From: Pseudomonadota bacterium
Lineage (GTDB): Bacteria; Myxococcota_A; Bradymonadia; UBA4248
Reading direction: 5' to 3'
Length of the DNA stretch: 43,403 bases
Assembly (NCBI GenBank): GCA_017421975.1
Contig: JAFOHE010000211.1
Span: 1-43,403 of the forward strand
The translations under genes and the position numbers were made by a program. Below, piece by piece: positions 25,186 to 34,038 of the stretch. Position 1 is the first letter of the stretch. Every line of letters starts with the position of its first letter. Under the pieces are notes generated by a model. That model made no database searches. It was not told where the DNA came from and was given only the letters and a program-made list of their open reading frames with translations.

Positions 25186-25839
25186 ATGTTAAACGCCTAC
25201 AACAACGATATTGAATACAACAAACGTTGGTACCACATCCAAACTGAAGACAACGGACTGACCAATGGACACATCACGACGACAGTCTTCCATTCAGGCC
25301 AGACGCTTGATTCCAAAACCATCTCTTATCTTGACTTTGTCAAAGGGATCTCCGATGAAAATGAGATCAACAACATCGTCAAAGAAAAAATGACGGAACA
25401 ACACAAGTTCTTCTACCAAAAGCTGTTCAAAGGCGAATATGAAGCACAGGTAGCCGCGATCTACAAAAAATCAAACCAGATCTCCAAAGTCCCAAGTGCA
25501 AGCATGCCACGCGTCACTTCACCGACCATTGCGCCTGCTGTGCATCGCTCCATGCCGTCGATCAATCCGCCAAAATCGCCGATCGTTCAGCCAGTTATTT
25601 CTGCTGGCAAACAGGATGGAGGACGCTCGGTTTTGCCACTCACTCGTAAACAAAGCGGCACTTTCGCAAACGATGCGTCTCATGTCGCTGGCCTCACAAA
25701 GCCTCTCGAACGCTCCAATGCCGTCGCAAAAGCAAGCCTTAGACCTGCCAATCGACCATGGGCTGGCGTCGCCTGGCCAAAAGACGACTTATCGCTCGAC
25801 ATGCTCGTCGCCAATCTCCTTTCCGGTCAGTCGGTCTAA
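25186..25839 (+). CDS. Conserved unknown protein with YHIQTED motif
   Basis: 217 residues from ATG 25186, which has AAGGA 7 nt upstream; an in-frame ATG at 25111 would add 25 residues without a ribosome binding site. Residues 1-85 form a compact domain: NKRWYHIQTEDNGLTNGHIT, then TVFHSGQTLDSKTISYLDFV and a helix ending MTEQHKFFYQKLF. Proteins with a similar YH[IV]QTED opening occur in Myxococcota as I recall them, without assigned function. Residues 95-217 are a Pro/Ser/Lys-rich low-complexity tail, probably disordered. No signal peptide, so cytoplasmic. Confidence 0.7.
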   Translation: MLNAYNNDIEYNKRWYHIQTEDNGLTNGHITTTVFHSGQTLDSKTISYLDFVKGISDENEINNIVKEKMTEQHKFFYQKLFKGEYEAQVAAIYKKSNQISKVPSASMPRVTSPTIAPAVHRSMPSINPPKSPIVQPVISAGKQDGGRSVLPLTRKQSGTFANDASHVAGLTKPLERSNAVAKASLRPANRPWAGVAWPKDDLSLDMLVANLLSGQSV

Positions 25840-25876
25840 TCCATTACACCGTTTTATGTCCAAATTATGATAAGAT

Positions 25877-25904
25877 GAGCCTGGTCTGACCAGGCTCTTT
25901 TTTT
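25877..25904 (+). terminator. Terminator between the YHIQTED gene and trpS
   Basis: GAGCCTGGT-CTG-ACCAGGCTC followed by TTTTTTT. Confidence 0.93.
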
Positions 25905-25941
25905 GCGCCGTTTTCCAAACCCCCGTCTCAAAGGAATACAC

Positions 25942-26916
25942 ATGATCTCACTTAGCGGAATCAAACCCACTTCTACACCTCACGTCGGTAACCACCTCGG
26001 CATGATCCTCCCCGCCATCGCTCTCCAGGATCAATATGACTGCCGCTACTTCATCGCAGATTACCACGCCATGACGACCGTCCACGATCGCGCAAAAATG
26101 CGCGAATATTCACACGGTATCGCCGCCTATTTCCTCGCCTTCGGCCTCGATCCAAAAAAATGCGTCTTCTACAGACAATCCGACTTACCACAAGTCTGTG
26201 AACTCGCTTGGATCCTGAGCTGCGTCACCAACATGGGCTTCCTCGAACGCGCTCACGCTTGGAAAGCCGCAAAAGACCGCGGTACCGCAGGCGACGAATG
26301 TCACGGACTCTTCGCTTACCCCATCCTCATGGCCGCTGATATCCTCATTCACGATGCTGATATCGTCCCAGTCGGAAAAGACCAGGTGCAACACGTCGAA
26401 ATGACGCGCGATATGGCCGAGCGATTTAACTATGCCTTCGGCGAAACGCTACATCTGCCAGAAGCAAGATTCAATGAACGCATGGCTACTATCCCAGGAC
26501 TCGATGGCAGAAAAATGTCCAAATCCTACGGAAACACGATTAACCTCATGTACACGCCAAAACAGCTCCGAAAACAAATCATGAGCATCGTCACCGATTC
26601 AACACCCATCGACCAACCCAAAGATTACGAACATTGTAACGTTTATAATCTTTACAAACTCTTCGCAACGCCCGAACAAACGGCGGAACTCGAAGACAAA
26701 TACCGAACGCCTGGCTTCGGCTACGGTCACGCCAAACTCGCTCTCTACGACCTGCTCATGGCACAAACCGAAGAACCGCGCAAAATCTATAACGATTATA
26801 TGGAACACCCCGATACACTCGAAGATGTCCTACGTGATGGTGCCGCTCGCGCAAGCGTCAAAATGAACGAAGTCATCGCCCGCGTCCGCGATGCCGTCGG
26901 CTATATCAATAAATAA
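25942..26916 (+). CDS. trpS: Tryptophanyl-tRNA synthetase
   Basis: 324 residues from ATG 25942, which has AAAGGAA 6 nt upstream. It is a class I synthetase: the HIGH-like motif is in KPTSTPHVGNHLGMI (about 8-22), the Rossmann fold carries FIADYHAMT, and the KMSKS loop is in DGRKMSKSYGNTI (about 190-202). GKDQVQHVEMTRDMAERFN is the typical synthetase segment preceding it. It charges tRNA-Trp in the cytoplasm. The PTSTPHVGN form differs from the more usual PTG-hydrophobic-HLGN and points to the second bacterial TrpRS subtype. It stands alone between a terminator and element E4. Confidence 0.95.
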   Translation: MISLSGIKPTSTPHVGNHLGMILPAIALQDQYDCRYFIADYHAMTTVHDRAKMREYSHGIAAYFLAFGLDPKKCVFYRQSDLPQVCELAWILSCVTNMGFLERAHAWKAAKDRGTAGDECHGLFAYPILMAADILIHDADIVPVGKDQVQHVEMTRDMAERFNYAFGETLHLPEARFNERMATIPGLDGRKMSKSYGNTINLMYTPKQLRKQIMSIVTDSTPIDQPKDYEHCNVYNLYKLFATPEQTAELEDKYRTPGFGYGHAKLALYDLLMAQTEEPRKIYNDYMEHPDTLEDVLRDGAARASVKMNEVIARVRDAVGYINK

Positions 26917-26959
26917 TTTTACACCCTCGCATTTTGACGCGCTTTTTTCTATGTAAGAA

Positions 26960-27040
26960 GGGGGCCATCGCCCCCTGCGCGGCTATGGCAAGCCATACGC
27001 CGCTACCCCCCATGCGGGGTTCCACCCCGCAACGCCCCTA
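26960..27040 (-). repeat. Bulged-palindrome element E4 (type A)
   Basis: GGGGG-CCATCG-CCCCC, then GCGCGGCTATGGC-AA-GCCATACGCCGC with one extra C, then TACCCCCC and a GCGGGGTTCCACCCCGC hairpin ending aacgcccc. Its reverse complement aligns over its full length with E3, including the accessory hairpin. It starts 44 bp after the trpS stop. Confidence 0.82.
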
Positions 27041-27097
27041 CACGCTGGCTCGCATGCAACGTGGCTCTCTCTTTCCTCTGATCTGACAAGGAACATC

Positions 27098-28795
27098 ATG
27101 AAAAAGATTTTATTTGTTCACCTCGTACTCGCTTCTGCAGCTGCCATGACTCTACAAGCTTGTGGTGACGACGACTCTGATACATGTTCTCCTGCTTCAT
27201 GTGATAAACCTGAGCATGCCATCGAAATGATGTGTTCCGATAACGGAAAATGTCAGGTCAAAGTCTGCGACGCCAATTTCAATGTCAGCGATGACATGTT
27301 ATCCTGTGAAGCTGTCAGCACTACTTGTGATCCCGCAAATTGCACCAAACCGGATCACGCTTCCGAAATGGCGTGTGTCCAAAATAAATGTGCCATAAGC
27401 AAATGCGAAAATGGCTATCATCCCAATACAACACAATCCGAATGTATTTCAGATACATTCGTCTGCGACGCTGATGCATGCACTAAACCGGCGAATGCCA
27501 CGCAAATGACGTGTATTCAAAATGAATGTGCCGTCGCGCAATGCAAAAATGGCTATCACCCGGATGCCCAAAAAACATCATGCGAACCAAATGCAAACGG
27601 CGGTTACACAAATACAACCGATATACCGGAATGTTATGCAAATACCTTCAAATGCCTCAATAACAATCTCATGGCATGCCAAAATGGCGCTTGGACGATC
27701 AAACAGGCATGCAATACACAAATTTGTGACGAACAGAATAAAAAATGTACCGATGGCGCAACCAATCCCGAAAGCGTCGATGTCGTTACGACACAAACCT
27801 GTGATTATAATACCCAGGAATCTTGCGAGGGCTCTGTCGCACACTTCTGCAATGAAGACGGTTTCATGACCACACGCGACTGTTCTGCCCTCTCAACAGA
27901 AAATCGTCCGCTCACCTGCCAAAAAATGGCGACTGACAACTTCGTCGATTGCGTCAATACCTGTGATCCCGATGCGTGGATCGATTACACCGTATGCAAC
28001 GGAAAATTCGTCGAAACGCACACATGCGTCAAAACACAAGATGGCAATTATCACGAATTCGCCATGACCGATGCACCTTGTGATTATGCTTGCCACAAAG
28101 GAAAATGCGTGCGCGAAGGCGAAGCGCCCATCGACGGCGAACCTTGCGATGCGCGTTTCGAAAAAACTTGCTGGAACGGCGATGCTTACATTTGTAGAGA
28201 CGGGATTATCACGCGTACCCCATGCCCGGATGACACTGTCTGCGCAATGAGAAATGGCTCGCACGAACCCGTTTGTACCACCAAATGCAAAGGCGCTGCT
28301 TACAGTACTTACGGCTGCAAAACTGAAAATAATGTCGTCAGATTAGACAACATGATCTGCGAACTCGGCCATGATGCCGCGTATTATCTCTTCCCTGAAA
28401 CCGATACCTGCAAATCCTCTTGCAATCAGGGACTCTGTGATCGCGACATCCCCGTCGAAAATGAAACCTGTGATCCCGACAAATTTGAAGATGTCTGTTT
28501 CCAAAATGCGCTCTACTACTGCCATGTCGAGAAAAAAGTCATCCAGGCTGAACACTGCACCAATGCCATGTGCCGATATTTAGATAAAAGCTATGGGTTT
28601 TCCAGTCCTTACGCTGAATGTGTCAACCCTTGTTCCGAAGGCGAAGAACCTCTCCTATCATGCTCCGGAAAAGGCGCAAAAGCTTACGAAACGCGCTATG
28701 AATGTACACTCGGCTCTGATGGCACATTCTATCGCTTCTATTTCGAAAATCGTTGCTCCGAAGCCGGTTGCAATGGTGATGTCTGCGCTGAATAA
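27098..28795 (+). CDS. Large Cys-rich lipoprotein
   Basis: 565 residues. The signal peptide ends in the lipobox LQAC (Cys near residue 22) followed by an acidic GDDDSDTC stretch, typical of surface lipoproteins in Myxococcota-like bacteria. The first 165 residues hold three copies of a 45-residue unit with landmarks CDPANCTKPDHASEMAC, NKC and CxNGYHP. The remainder has about 40 Cys residues in loosely repeated modules (NPCDxxxFE..C, C.NGxxY.C) resembling short EGF-like or myxococcal Cys repeats. AAGGAAC lies 5 nt before the ATG. Probably a disulfide-stabilised surface protein; ligand unknown. It would depend on envelope oxidases such as the DsbA-like protein at 18181. Confidence 0.82.
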   Translation: MKKILFVHLVLASAAAMTLQACGDDDSDTCSPASCDKPEHAIEMMCSDNGKCQVKVCDANFNVSDDMLSCEAVSTTCDPANCTKPDHASEMACVQNKCAISKCENGYHPNTTQSECISDTFVCDADACTKPANATQMTCIQNECAVAQCKNGYHPDAQKTSCEPNANGGYTNTTDIPECYANTFKCLNNNLMACQNGAWTIKQACNTQICDEQNKKCTDGATNPESVDVVTTQTCDYNTQESCEGSVAHFCNEDGFMTTRDCSALSTENRPLTCQKMATDNFVDCVNTCDPDAWIDYTVCNGKFVETHTCVKTQDGNYHEFAMTDAPCDYACHKGKCVREGEAPIDGEPCDARFEKTCWNGDAYICRDGIITRTPCPDDTVCAMRNGSHEPVCTTKCKGAAYSTYGCKTENNVVRLDNMICELGHDAAYYLFPETDTCKSSCNQGLCDRDIPVENETCDPDKFEDVCFQNALYYCHVEKKVIQAEHCTNAMCRYLDKSYGFSSPYAECVNPCSEGEEPLLSCSGKGAKAYETRYECTLGSDGTFYRFYFENRCSEAGCNGDVCAE

Positions 28796-28805
28796 TAAAG
28801 TTCCT

Positions 28806-28845
28806 GGTCAAAAAAAAGCGGGCGAAAATGCCCGCTTTTTTTGAC
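28806..28845. terminator. Bidirectional terminator between convergent genes
   Basis: GGTCAAAAAAAAGCGGGC-GAAAAT-GCCCGCTTTTTTTGACC is nearly perfectly symmetrical, with A and T tracts on both sides. It serves the Cys-rich lipoprotein gene (plus) and the MEMO-AMMECR1 gene (minus), whose stops lie 11 bp on either side. Confidence 0.93.
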
Positions 28846-28855
28846 CTTTAACCAG

Positions 28856-30478
28856 TTAAAAAACCTGAGCTTCGATCACAGAAAATTGTGCGCCTTCGCG
28901 CCAATCATCCCGCTTTAGACCGGCTTTAAGTGATAAAGCCGTGAGCGTTTGCTCTATATTCCAGCCTTGTTCCGGCGCAACCTGTGGCAAAAAGACCGCC
29001 TGGCGACCATTTTTCTGCAAAATAACGCCGTGCCTTCCAATGACAATGTCATTAGGACCATCCACCGGTTCGGGAGGAGTTAAGATAGATATTTCATAAT
29101 GAAGCTGTGACAATTCATCGGGCGTGACCGGATCAAAACGCGGATCGTTCAAAGCCGCATCTTGAGCGCGTCCCCAAAGACTCAGCATCAAATTCTGATA
29201 AGGCAAAATGTTGCCGATACATCCACGAAGCATCCCTTCTTTGTGCAGTGTTACAAAGACACCGAATTGCTTCTCAAAAACTTTGGGCAACCGACCAATC
29301 TGAACTTCAATATCCTCTGGAACATAAGGCGTCTCATGGCCTGCATTCACTGCCTGTGAAACAGCCATACGAATTAAGGCATGGGCCTGAGTCTGAGCCA
29401 ACGCATCCAAAACAACAACGGGAGCATCCTGTTTTGCTTTTTGCGTGATCGCCGCTGCACCATCGCGCATTTTATCCCAATTGACGCCAAAAAGCGTTAA
29501 TGCAACATAAGAAACGCTCGTATCAAATTCGCCTGTCTTGCGCCCACTCATGGTATAATCGAGCTTACGAACCGATGCATCCGCGTTTTCAAACACATAA
29601 GCCATGACGCGCAATGCATTGATACCACAGGCTGCGTGATCATTTTCTTGCGCAAATTCGGCAAATCGATCGCCATCTATCCACGAAATGGCTTCAACCG
29701 TCTTCATATCAAATTTTTCAATGTTGGCTTCAACATCTGTCTTAAAAGGTACAAAATCGTAAGCTTCACCATAATGGACAAAATCGCTCGATATCACGAC
29801 GAGGTCATCCGAAGTCAACATGGTTCTCAAACGCGATGCAAAACGCTGCACCATTTTATCGCTCATCTGCCCAACGATCAATGGCACGAGCAAAGCATCC
29901 GGTGCAGCCACCTTCATAAAGGGTAACTGGATTTCGATGGCATGTTCCATCTTATGCGCTGAAGGCTGCATCCGCACAAGACCAGCATCAATCAAGGCAT
30001 CGCGCGTCTCCGTATCGACCCGTATCGGGCCAAGTGGCGTATCAAACGCATCAGAATCATCGGCCACAACACCGCTCACTGGCATGCGATGGTTCGGACA
30101 AAGCACGAAAATCCGCTTATAACCCCTGTTCTGAGCCACACACCACGCCTTCCCCGCAATATCGCCAGACCAAACATGTCCGGCGTGAGGCGCGACTATC
30201 GCCTGTGGACGCAATGCTTCATCACACGTGCCAAGCCACTTCTCTACATTTGCACGCAAACGCGTGGCATCTCCTTCGTACCAACGTCCTGCAAGGATCG
30301 CCGGACGAACTTTCTGAATTGACATATCCATGACCTCCTGCTTTTCAGCAATGCTTTGCGATGAACCAACCGCATTGACCTGTTCCGATTCACCACGATG
30401 ACAACCACCGAAGAACAAAATAACAAGTATCCACCATCCAACGATTTTCAACAACGAACTTTTTTGCTGAACAAACAC
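28856..30478 (-). CDS. MEMO-AMMECR1 fusion protein with optional lipoprotein leader
   Basis: 540 residues in the long form. Residues 1-26 are a lipoprotein signal (VGWWILVILFFGGC). Residues about 55-335 form a MEMO domain: RPAILAGRWYEGD, PHAGHVWSG with a metal-site His, NHRMP, MEHAIEIQLPF and SSDFVHYGEAYDF. Residues about 365-540 form an AMMECR1 domain with LRGCIGNILPYQNLMLSLW and LNDPRFDPVTPDEL. In many prokaryotes these two are separate AmmeMemoRadiSam proteins (A and B) encoded with a radical SAM enzyme; a radical SAM gene lies 4.2 kb away. The biochemical role is not established. A strong AGGAGG 8 nt before the internal ATG at 30325 (MSIQKVRPAIL) would give a cytosolic 489-residue form lacking the leader; the long form has a weaker AAAGGT site. 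Confidence 0.87.
   Translation of the reverse strand: MFVQQKSSLLKIVGWWILVILFFGGCHRGESEQVNAVGSSQSIAEKQEVMDMSIQKVRPAILAGRWYEGDATRLRANVEKWLGTCDEALRPQAIVAPHAGHVWSGDIAGKAWCVAQNRGYKRIFVLCPNHRMPVSGVVADDSDAFDTPLGPIRVDTETRDALIDAGLVRMQPSAHKMEHAIEIQLPFMKVAAPDALLVPLIVGQMSDKMVQRFASRLRTMLTSDDLVVISSDFVHYGEAYDFVPFKTDVEANIEKFDMKTVEAISWIDGDRFAEFAQENDHAACGINALRVMAYVFENADASVRKLDYTMSGRKTGEFDTSVSYVALTLFGVNWDKMRDGAAAITQKAKQDAPVVVLDALAQTQAHALIRMAVSQAVNAGHETPYVPEDIEVQIGRLPKVFEKQFGVFVTLHKEGMLRGCIGNILPYQNLMLSLWGRAQDAALNDPRFDPVTPDELSQLHYEISILTPPEPVDGPNDIVIGRHGVILQKNGRQAVFLPQVAPEQGWNIEQTLTALSLKAGLKRDDWREGAQFSVIEAQVF
30334..30339 (-). promoter_or_regulatory. Strong internal ribosome binding site in the MEMO-AMMECR1 gene
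   Basis: AGGAGG on the minus strand lies 8 nt before ATG 30325 and 2 nt before ATG 30331. It is better than the site in front of the long-form start and decides between a lipidated and a cytosolic product. Confidence 0.6.
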
Positions 30479-30503
30479 GTTTATTCTTACCTTTGGAGAT
30501 AGT

Positions 30504-30578
30504 TATCCACGTGTTCCCATGGGTTTTCCACGCGTTATCCACCAACTTATCCACAGTTATCCACAAAGTTATCCACAG
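30504..30578 (+). other. Cluster of DnaA boxes (candidate replication origin or DnaA-binding site)
   Basis: Five same-strand copies match the DnaA box TTATCCACA: 30504 (last base G), 30536 (last base C), and perfect copies at 30548, 30558 and 30570; a degenerate TTTTCCACG is at 30525. The last four start points are 12, 10 and 12 bp apart, close to one helical turn, as needed for a DnaA filament. The cluster is intergenic, between the MEMO-AMMECR1 gene and element E8, with T/A-rich sequence at 30585-30640. Neither dnaA, dnaN nor rpmH is in this window, so it may be oriC, a DnaA-titrating site, or a DnaA-regulated promoter. Confidence 0.7.
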
Positions 30579-30672
30579 ACTGCGTCTTTTTTGCACACGA
30601 TTTTCAAAAAACAGCTGAACAATAGTTTTTCTGTCTTTGAAGCGCCTTTATGCCAAAAGACACACCATCATA

Positions 30673-30752
30673 GTTCGGGCGTATTGACGCAGTCAATAGC
30701 CCGAACGCGTGCCGCGTATCTGAGCCCGCAGAGCACAGCACTGCGGCTCTGA
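30673..30752 (+). repeat. Bulged-palindrome element E8 (two tandem units)
   Basis: Unit 1 (30673-30706): GTTCGGGCGTATTGAC-GCA-GTCAATAGCCCGAAC-type hairpin. Unit 2 (about 30711-30750): GCCGCGTATCTGAGCCCGCAG...CTGCGGCTCTGATAGCGGC. Both have one extra G before TAT in the left arm; unit 2 has additional mismatches. The element lies 22 bp from the 3' end of the XRE regulator gene. Confidence 0.8.
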
Positions 30753-30774
30753 TAGCGGCCGCCACAAAAAAAAC

Positions 30775-31623
30775 TTAAAGCATGCCGAGCATTTTCAATC
30801 TCAAAACGAGATCCTCGCGCCTGACGCCAAAAAATGCCATCAACGGCTCCAAATGTTCATTCAAATGACCCAATACCGATGTACCTTCGAGCGCAATATA
30901 ACGCGCAACAAGCGCATTGGGTATGAGAAAAGCAAGGGCTATCGCACGCGCAAGACGGTCTTTCTGCGCCATAAATGATTTCAGATTTTCACCCACGATG
31001 CTATCACGATGTGCAATCACCAGACGTGCAAGACCATAAGCAACATAATAATTCTTTTCTTCAAAAGTATAGGCGGATTTTATAAATAACCATGATTCTG
31101 ACGTCATCATATCCATAAAAACAGCACAAGGTGTGGTGATGCTTCCTTCACAAATATGAATACCTTCCCATTGAAGATGATCGCACCAATCCAATTTTAC
31201 AATATGTTCACAACCAAATACATTTCTCAAATGACAGGCAATATTTTCTGCTTCAGTTTCATTATATTCAAACGTTAAATGCGGAAGCGAAACGATGTGG
31301 TATCTGGCAGTCTTAGGCCATTTCTGACATAACGTGATGCATGATTCATCACCATATATCGAACGGATGGATGAAGCTTCCGATGATTCTTCGGATACAG
31401 TAACACCTAAAATTTGATCGGCAGGAACATGAAGAACCTGGCTCAGTTTCATCAATACACGCGTCGAAGGAAGACATTTGCCCTTTTCCAAATTACTGAG
31501 CGGTGCCTGGCGAATACCTACCAATTTGGCAAGCGATGTCTGAGAAAGATGACTCTCATGGCGATAATACGCGATGCGCTTACCTATCTCGACAGCAAGG
31601 TCTTTTTCTTCTGAACCGCTCAT
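30775..31623 (-). CDS. XRE-family regulator with degenerate ImmA/IrrE-like domain
   Basis: 282 residues from ATG 31623, chosen because GGAGG lies 8 nt upstream; in-frame ATGs at 31638 and 31647 are less well placed. Residues about 8-65 are a XRE HTH (GKRIAYYRHESHLSQTSLAK, then QAPLSNLEKGKCLPS). The C-terminal part (about 180-280) follows the helical pattern of ImmA/IrrE peptidases, including AIALAFLIPNALVARY and the ending FFGVRREDLVLRLKMLGML. However, the zinc-binding HExxH is replaced by YGLAR in VAYGLARLVIAH, so proteolytic activity is not expected. Active ImmA-type partners cleave repressors; this one may be a sensor or a dead relative. The ImmA assignment is by pattern only. Confidence 0.72.
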   Translation of the reverse strand: MSGSEEKDLAVEIGKRIAYYRHESHLSQTSLAKLVGIRQAPLSNLEKGKCLPSTRVLMKLSQVLHVPADQILGVTVSEESSEASSIRSIYGDESCITLCQKWPKTARYHIVSLPHLTFEYNETEAENIACHLRNVFGCEHIVKLDWCDHLQWEGIHICEGSITTPCAVFMDMMTSESWLFIKSAYTFEEKNYYVAYGLARLVIAHRDSIVGENLKSFMAQKDRLARAIALAFLIPNALVARYIALEGTSVLGHLNEHLEPLMAFFGVRREDLVLRLKMLGML

Positions 31624-31735
31624 TGAACTCACCTCCATGGTATCCATTCTTCACAGACACGGTCACAAAATAACATAATATCGCTTTTGATCATCCAATC
31701 AAATTTATGATGTAACCCAAGAACCATGGAGCGCC

Positions 31736-31772
31736 GTTCCAGGGACGAACATTATTATACGCCCCTTGGAAC
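31736..31772. repeat. Inverted repeat upstream of the XRE gene
   Basis: GTTCCAGGG (31736-31744) pairs with CCCCTTGGAAC (31762-31772) with one bulged base. It lies between the XRE regulator promoter side and the DUF4139 gene 3' end, and may be a terminator-like structure or a decayed palindrome element. Confidence 0.45.
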
Positions 31773-31824
31773 AGCCATTATGAATAATACAGCCATTATT
31801 TATACGGCCAACAACGACATAATA

Positions 31825-34038
31825 TTATGATCGCGTATATTGAAGCGTGCGATTCAATGTCTTAAGTGTCATTTCAAGTTCGCTCTTCTCAACCGTAAGT
31901 TCATACATCTGCGTCATAATTTCTTCGAGCTTTTTATCATTGCTCTTTTGACGTTCGATTAACTGATTTCTCAAGGAATCCGCTGTCTTTGATTTAATAT
32001 TTTTAAGTCCCAGCAAAGTATCCGAAATCGATTGCTGATCCCGCTTAATATCCCATGATTGAGAATTAAGTTGATTATATCTCATATTAATATCGGAAAG
32101 GCGTTTCTGAGATTCCGTAAATTTTTTCAGATCACTCGCAAGCTCCTGCGGCAACAAATTCTGCGCAATTGCAGCATCGACAGCGCGAACACACGCATCA
32201 CTTTGTAATTGTTCCGAGCGCGAAATTTTTTTCTGCATCGTCAACGGCATATCCACCGATTCACCTGCCGGAACGGGCACTGAAACCATATAGGCGGTAT
32301 CGTTTTTCACGACGTTTTCGGGGAAATTCACCGGTTCCCAGCCAGAAAAACGTTTGAGCGGAAGAATGGCCGTCGTCGATGCATCCAAATGGCTCTCAAA
32401 TTTAAAATGATTCTGCTGCGTCTTGATCTCTGTATATTTACAACGCCCATTTGCGACAGAATCCAGCTGCCAATCCGATTTCGCATGATTATCACTTATA
32501 CGCACCGAAAGACGCTCTTCAGCTGCAAATGTAATATATGCCGTCGAATCTTTGGCCGTGCGCGAAAGATAGCCTTCACCAATAATCGCACTGTCGCGAT
32601 AAATCGTAATCGGACCTTCATCCAATGCCACTTCGCTCGAATTCTTCAATTCCACCGTCTGAAACGATTTTTCATCGTGCCATGAACGCGGTATCTCATC
32701 GAAATTGTAATAAGGCACTTCCTTAAATAAACGCGTATCGCGTGCCGAAAGCGTATTCTGAACGAGATTGACGAGCGCCGTATTACCATCGGCAACCGTC
32801 AAGCCGGATTTGAGTTTATATTCATCAAAAGAACCCAATTGTGACGTCGATGCAAGATCCTGGAAATTGGATAGAATTTCAGAATCATCTATGACATCAT
32901 ACATCGGCTCGGCTTCTGCTTCTGCAACATCTGCCATTGCCGCATCCTCATCCATAGCATAATCCATCGCCATCATATTGATGCTCTCTGACGTTGCACG
33001 ACTTTTTTTGGCAGCCGAAGCCGATTTTTGGGCAAACGCGGCACCACCCGCACGCGCATACGAAGGTTCAGACACCCTTTGCGGCGCAGCTGTCGGACGC
33101 GTAGAAACCGCCGATGCCGTCACTTGCGGCGCAAGCGCTTTTGTCCGCGCCTGTCCCGTCAAATCAGGACGATCGAGAAATTGCGGCGTATAAAGGTCAT
33201 ACGTAAAACTCATCGGTTGGCCAGAGACAAGCGAAAATGATATATTATTCCAATCCGATCCCGTCACATTACTAATAATCGCCCATCCCTGAAGCGTACC
33301 CTGCTCTTGCTTGTCCAAAATAAGACGATACGCAGGCTTCCAGGTCGGCATCGCAATCAAATAACTCAAAGCAAGCTCACGCTTCTTCGATGAATCCATG
33401 CGGATGCGAAGCTCTATCTGCTTCCAGCTCCCCTCATTCAGACTGATGTTCAAACTCTTCGTCACACCATCCGAAATCGCTTTGTCATAAAGTTCGACCG
33501 AGCGAATATCATCAAGCTGAATCACATTGACGATGCTCTCGTTTGTAAATAATGTCAGCCTGCCACTCGTCGGTTGATTCGTATTGATATTGATTTGGTC
33601 ATTGTCTCCGTAAGTCGGTTCTTCAATGCCGATAATCCGACCTTCAAATGCGCCGTTTTTCGCTCTTATCTTTACATTCGCTCCCCTGAAAGCACGAAGC
33701 ATTTCTGTCAAACCACCCTCGTGTATCTGCTCAGGAATCTGTGCCAGACGATCAAGCGTCGTCTTATCGACCGGAAGCGAAATCGAAACGGGACGTCCAT
33801 TGCCTCGATCAATCACCGTCAACGATTTGAGAATATCATTAATCTGATCCGGGCGAATGCGAAGAACAAATTCATCACCCTCAATGTTGGCTGTTCGCTC
33901 AATATAACCAATGCCACTCTGGTACATCACCACGCGTGATACAGGCAACTCAGGCACTTGCGTTGTTTGCGCCTGCTGACTCGCACACGCTGATAATATT
34001 CCAACAAATAATACCGATAAAATGGCTAGCTTTTTCAT
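31825..34038 (-). CDS. DUF4139 lipoprotein
   Basis: 737 residues. The signal ends in the lipobox LSAC (Cys near residue 18). An N-terminal beta-rich region (VVMYQSGIGYIERTANIEG) is followed by the DUF4139 core (about 200-620), with landmarks LALSYLIAMPTWKPAYRLIL, SNVTGSDWNNISFSLVSGQP and a C-terminal part with NSSEVALDEGPITIY. Between about 300 and 430 there is an Ala/Ser/Met-rich low-complexity insert. The last 100 residues form a coiled coil. The family is widespread in Myxococcota and has no established function. The XRE regulator lies 200 bp downstream. Confidence 0.82.
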   Translation of the reverse strand: MKKLAILSVLFVGILSACASQQAQTTQVPELPVSRVVMYQSGIGYIERTANIEGDEFVLRIRPDQINDILKSLTVIDRGNGRPVSISLPVDKTTLDRLAQIPEQIHEGGLTEMLRAFRGANVKIRAKNGAFEGRIIGIEEPTYGDNDQININTNQPTSGRLTLFTNESIVNVIQLDDIRSVELYDKAISDGVTKSLNISLNEGSWKQIELRIRMDSSKKRELALSYLIAMPTWKPAYRLILDKQEQGTLQGWAIISNVTGSDWNNISFSLVSGQPMSFTYDLYTPQFLDRPDLTGQARTKALAPQVTASAVSTRPTAAPQRVSEPSYARAGGAAFAQKSASAAKKSRATSESINMMAMDYAMDEDAAMADVAEAEAEPMYDVIDDSEILSNFQDLASTSQLGSFDEYKLKSGLTVADGNTALVNLVQNTLSARDTRLFKEVPYYNFDEIPRSWHDEKSFQTVELKNSSEVALDEGPITIYRDSAIIGEGYLSRTAKDSTAYITFAAEERLSVRISDNHAKSDWQLDSVANGRCKYTEIKTQQNHFKFESHLDASTTAILPLKRFSGWEPVNFPENVVKNDTAYMVSVPVPAGESVDMPLTMQKKISRSEQLQSDACVRAVDAAIAQNLLPQELASDLKKFTESQKRLSDINMRYNQLNSQSWDIKRDQQSISDTLLGLKNIKSKTADSLRNQLIERQKSNDKKLEEIMTQMYELTVEKSELEMTLKTLNRTLQYTRS

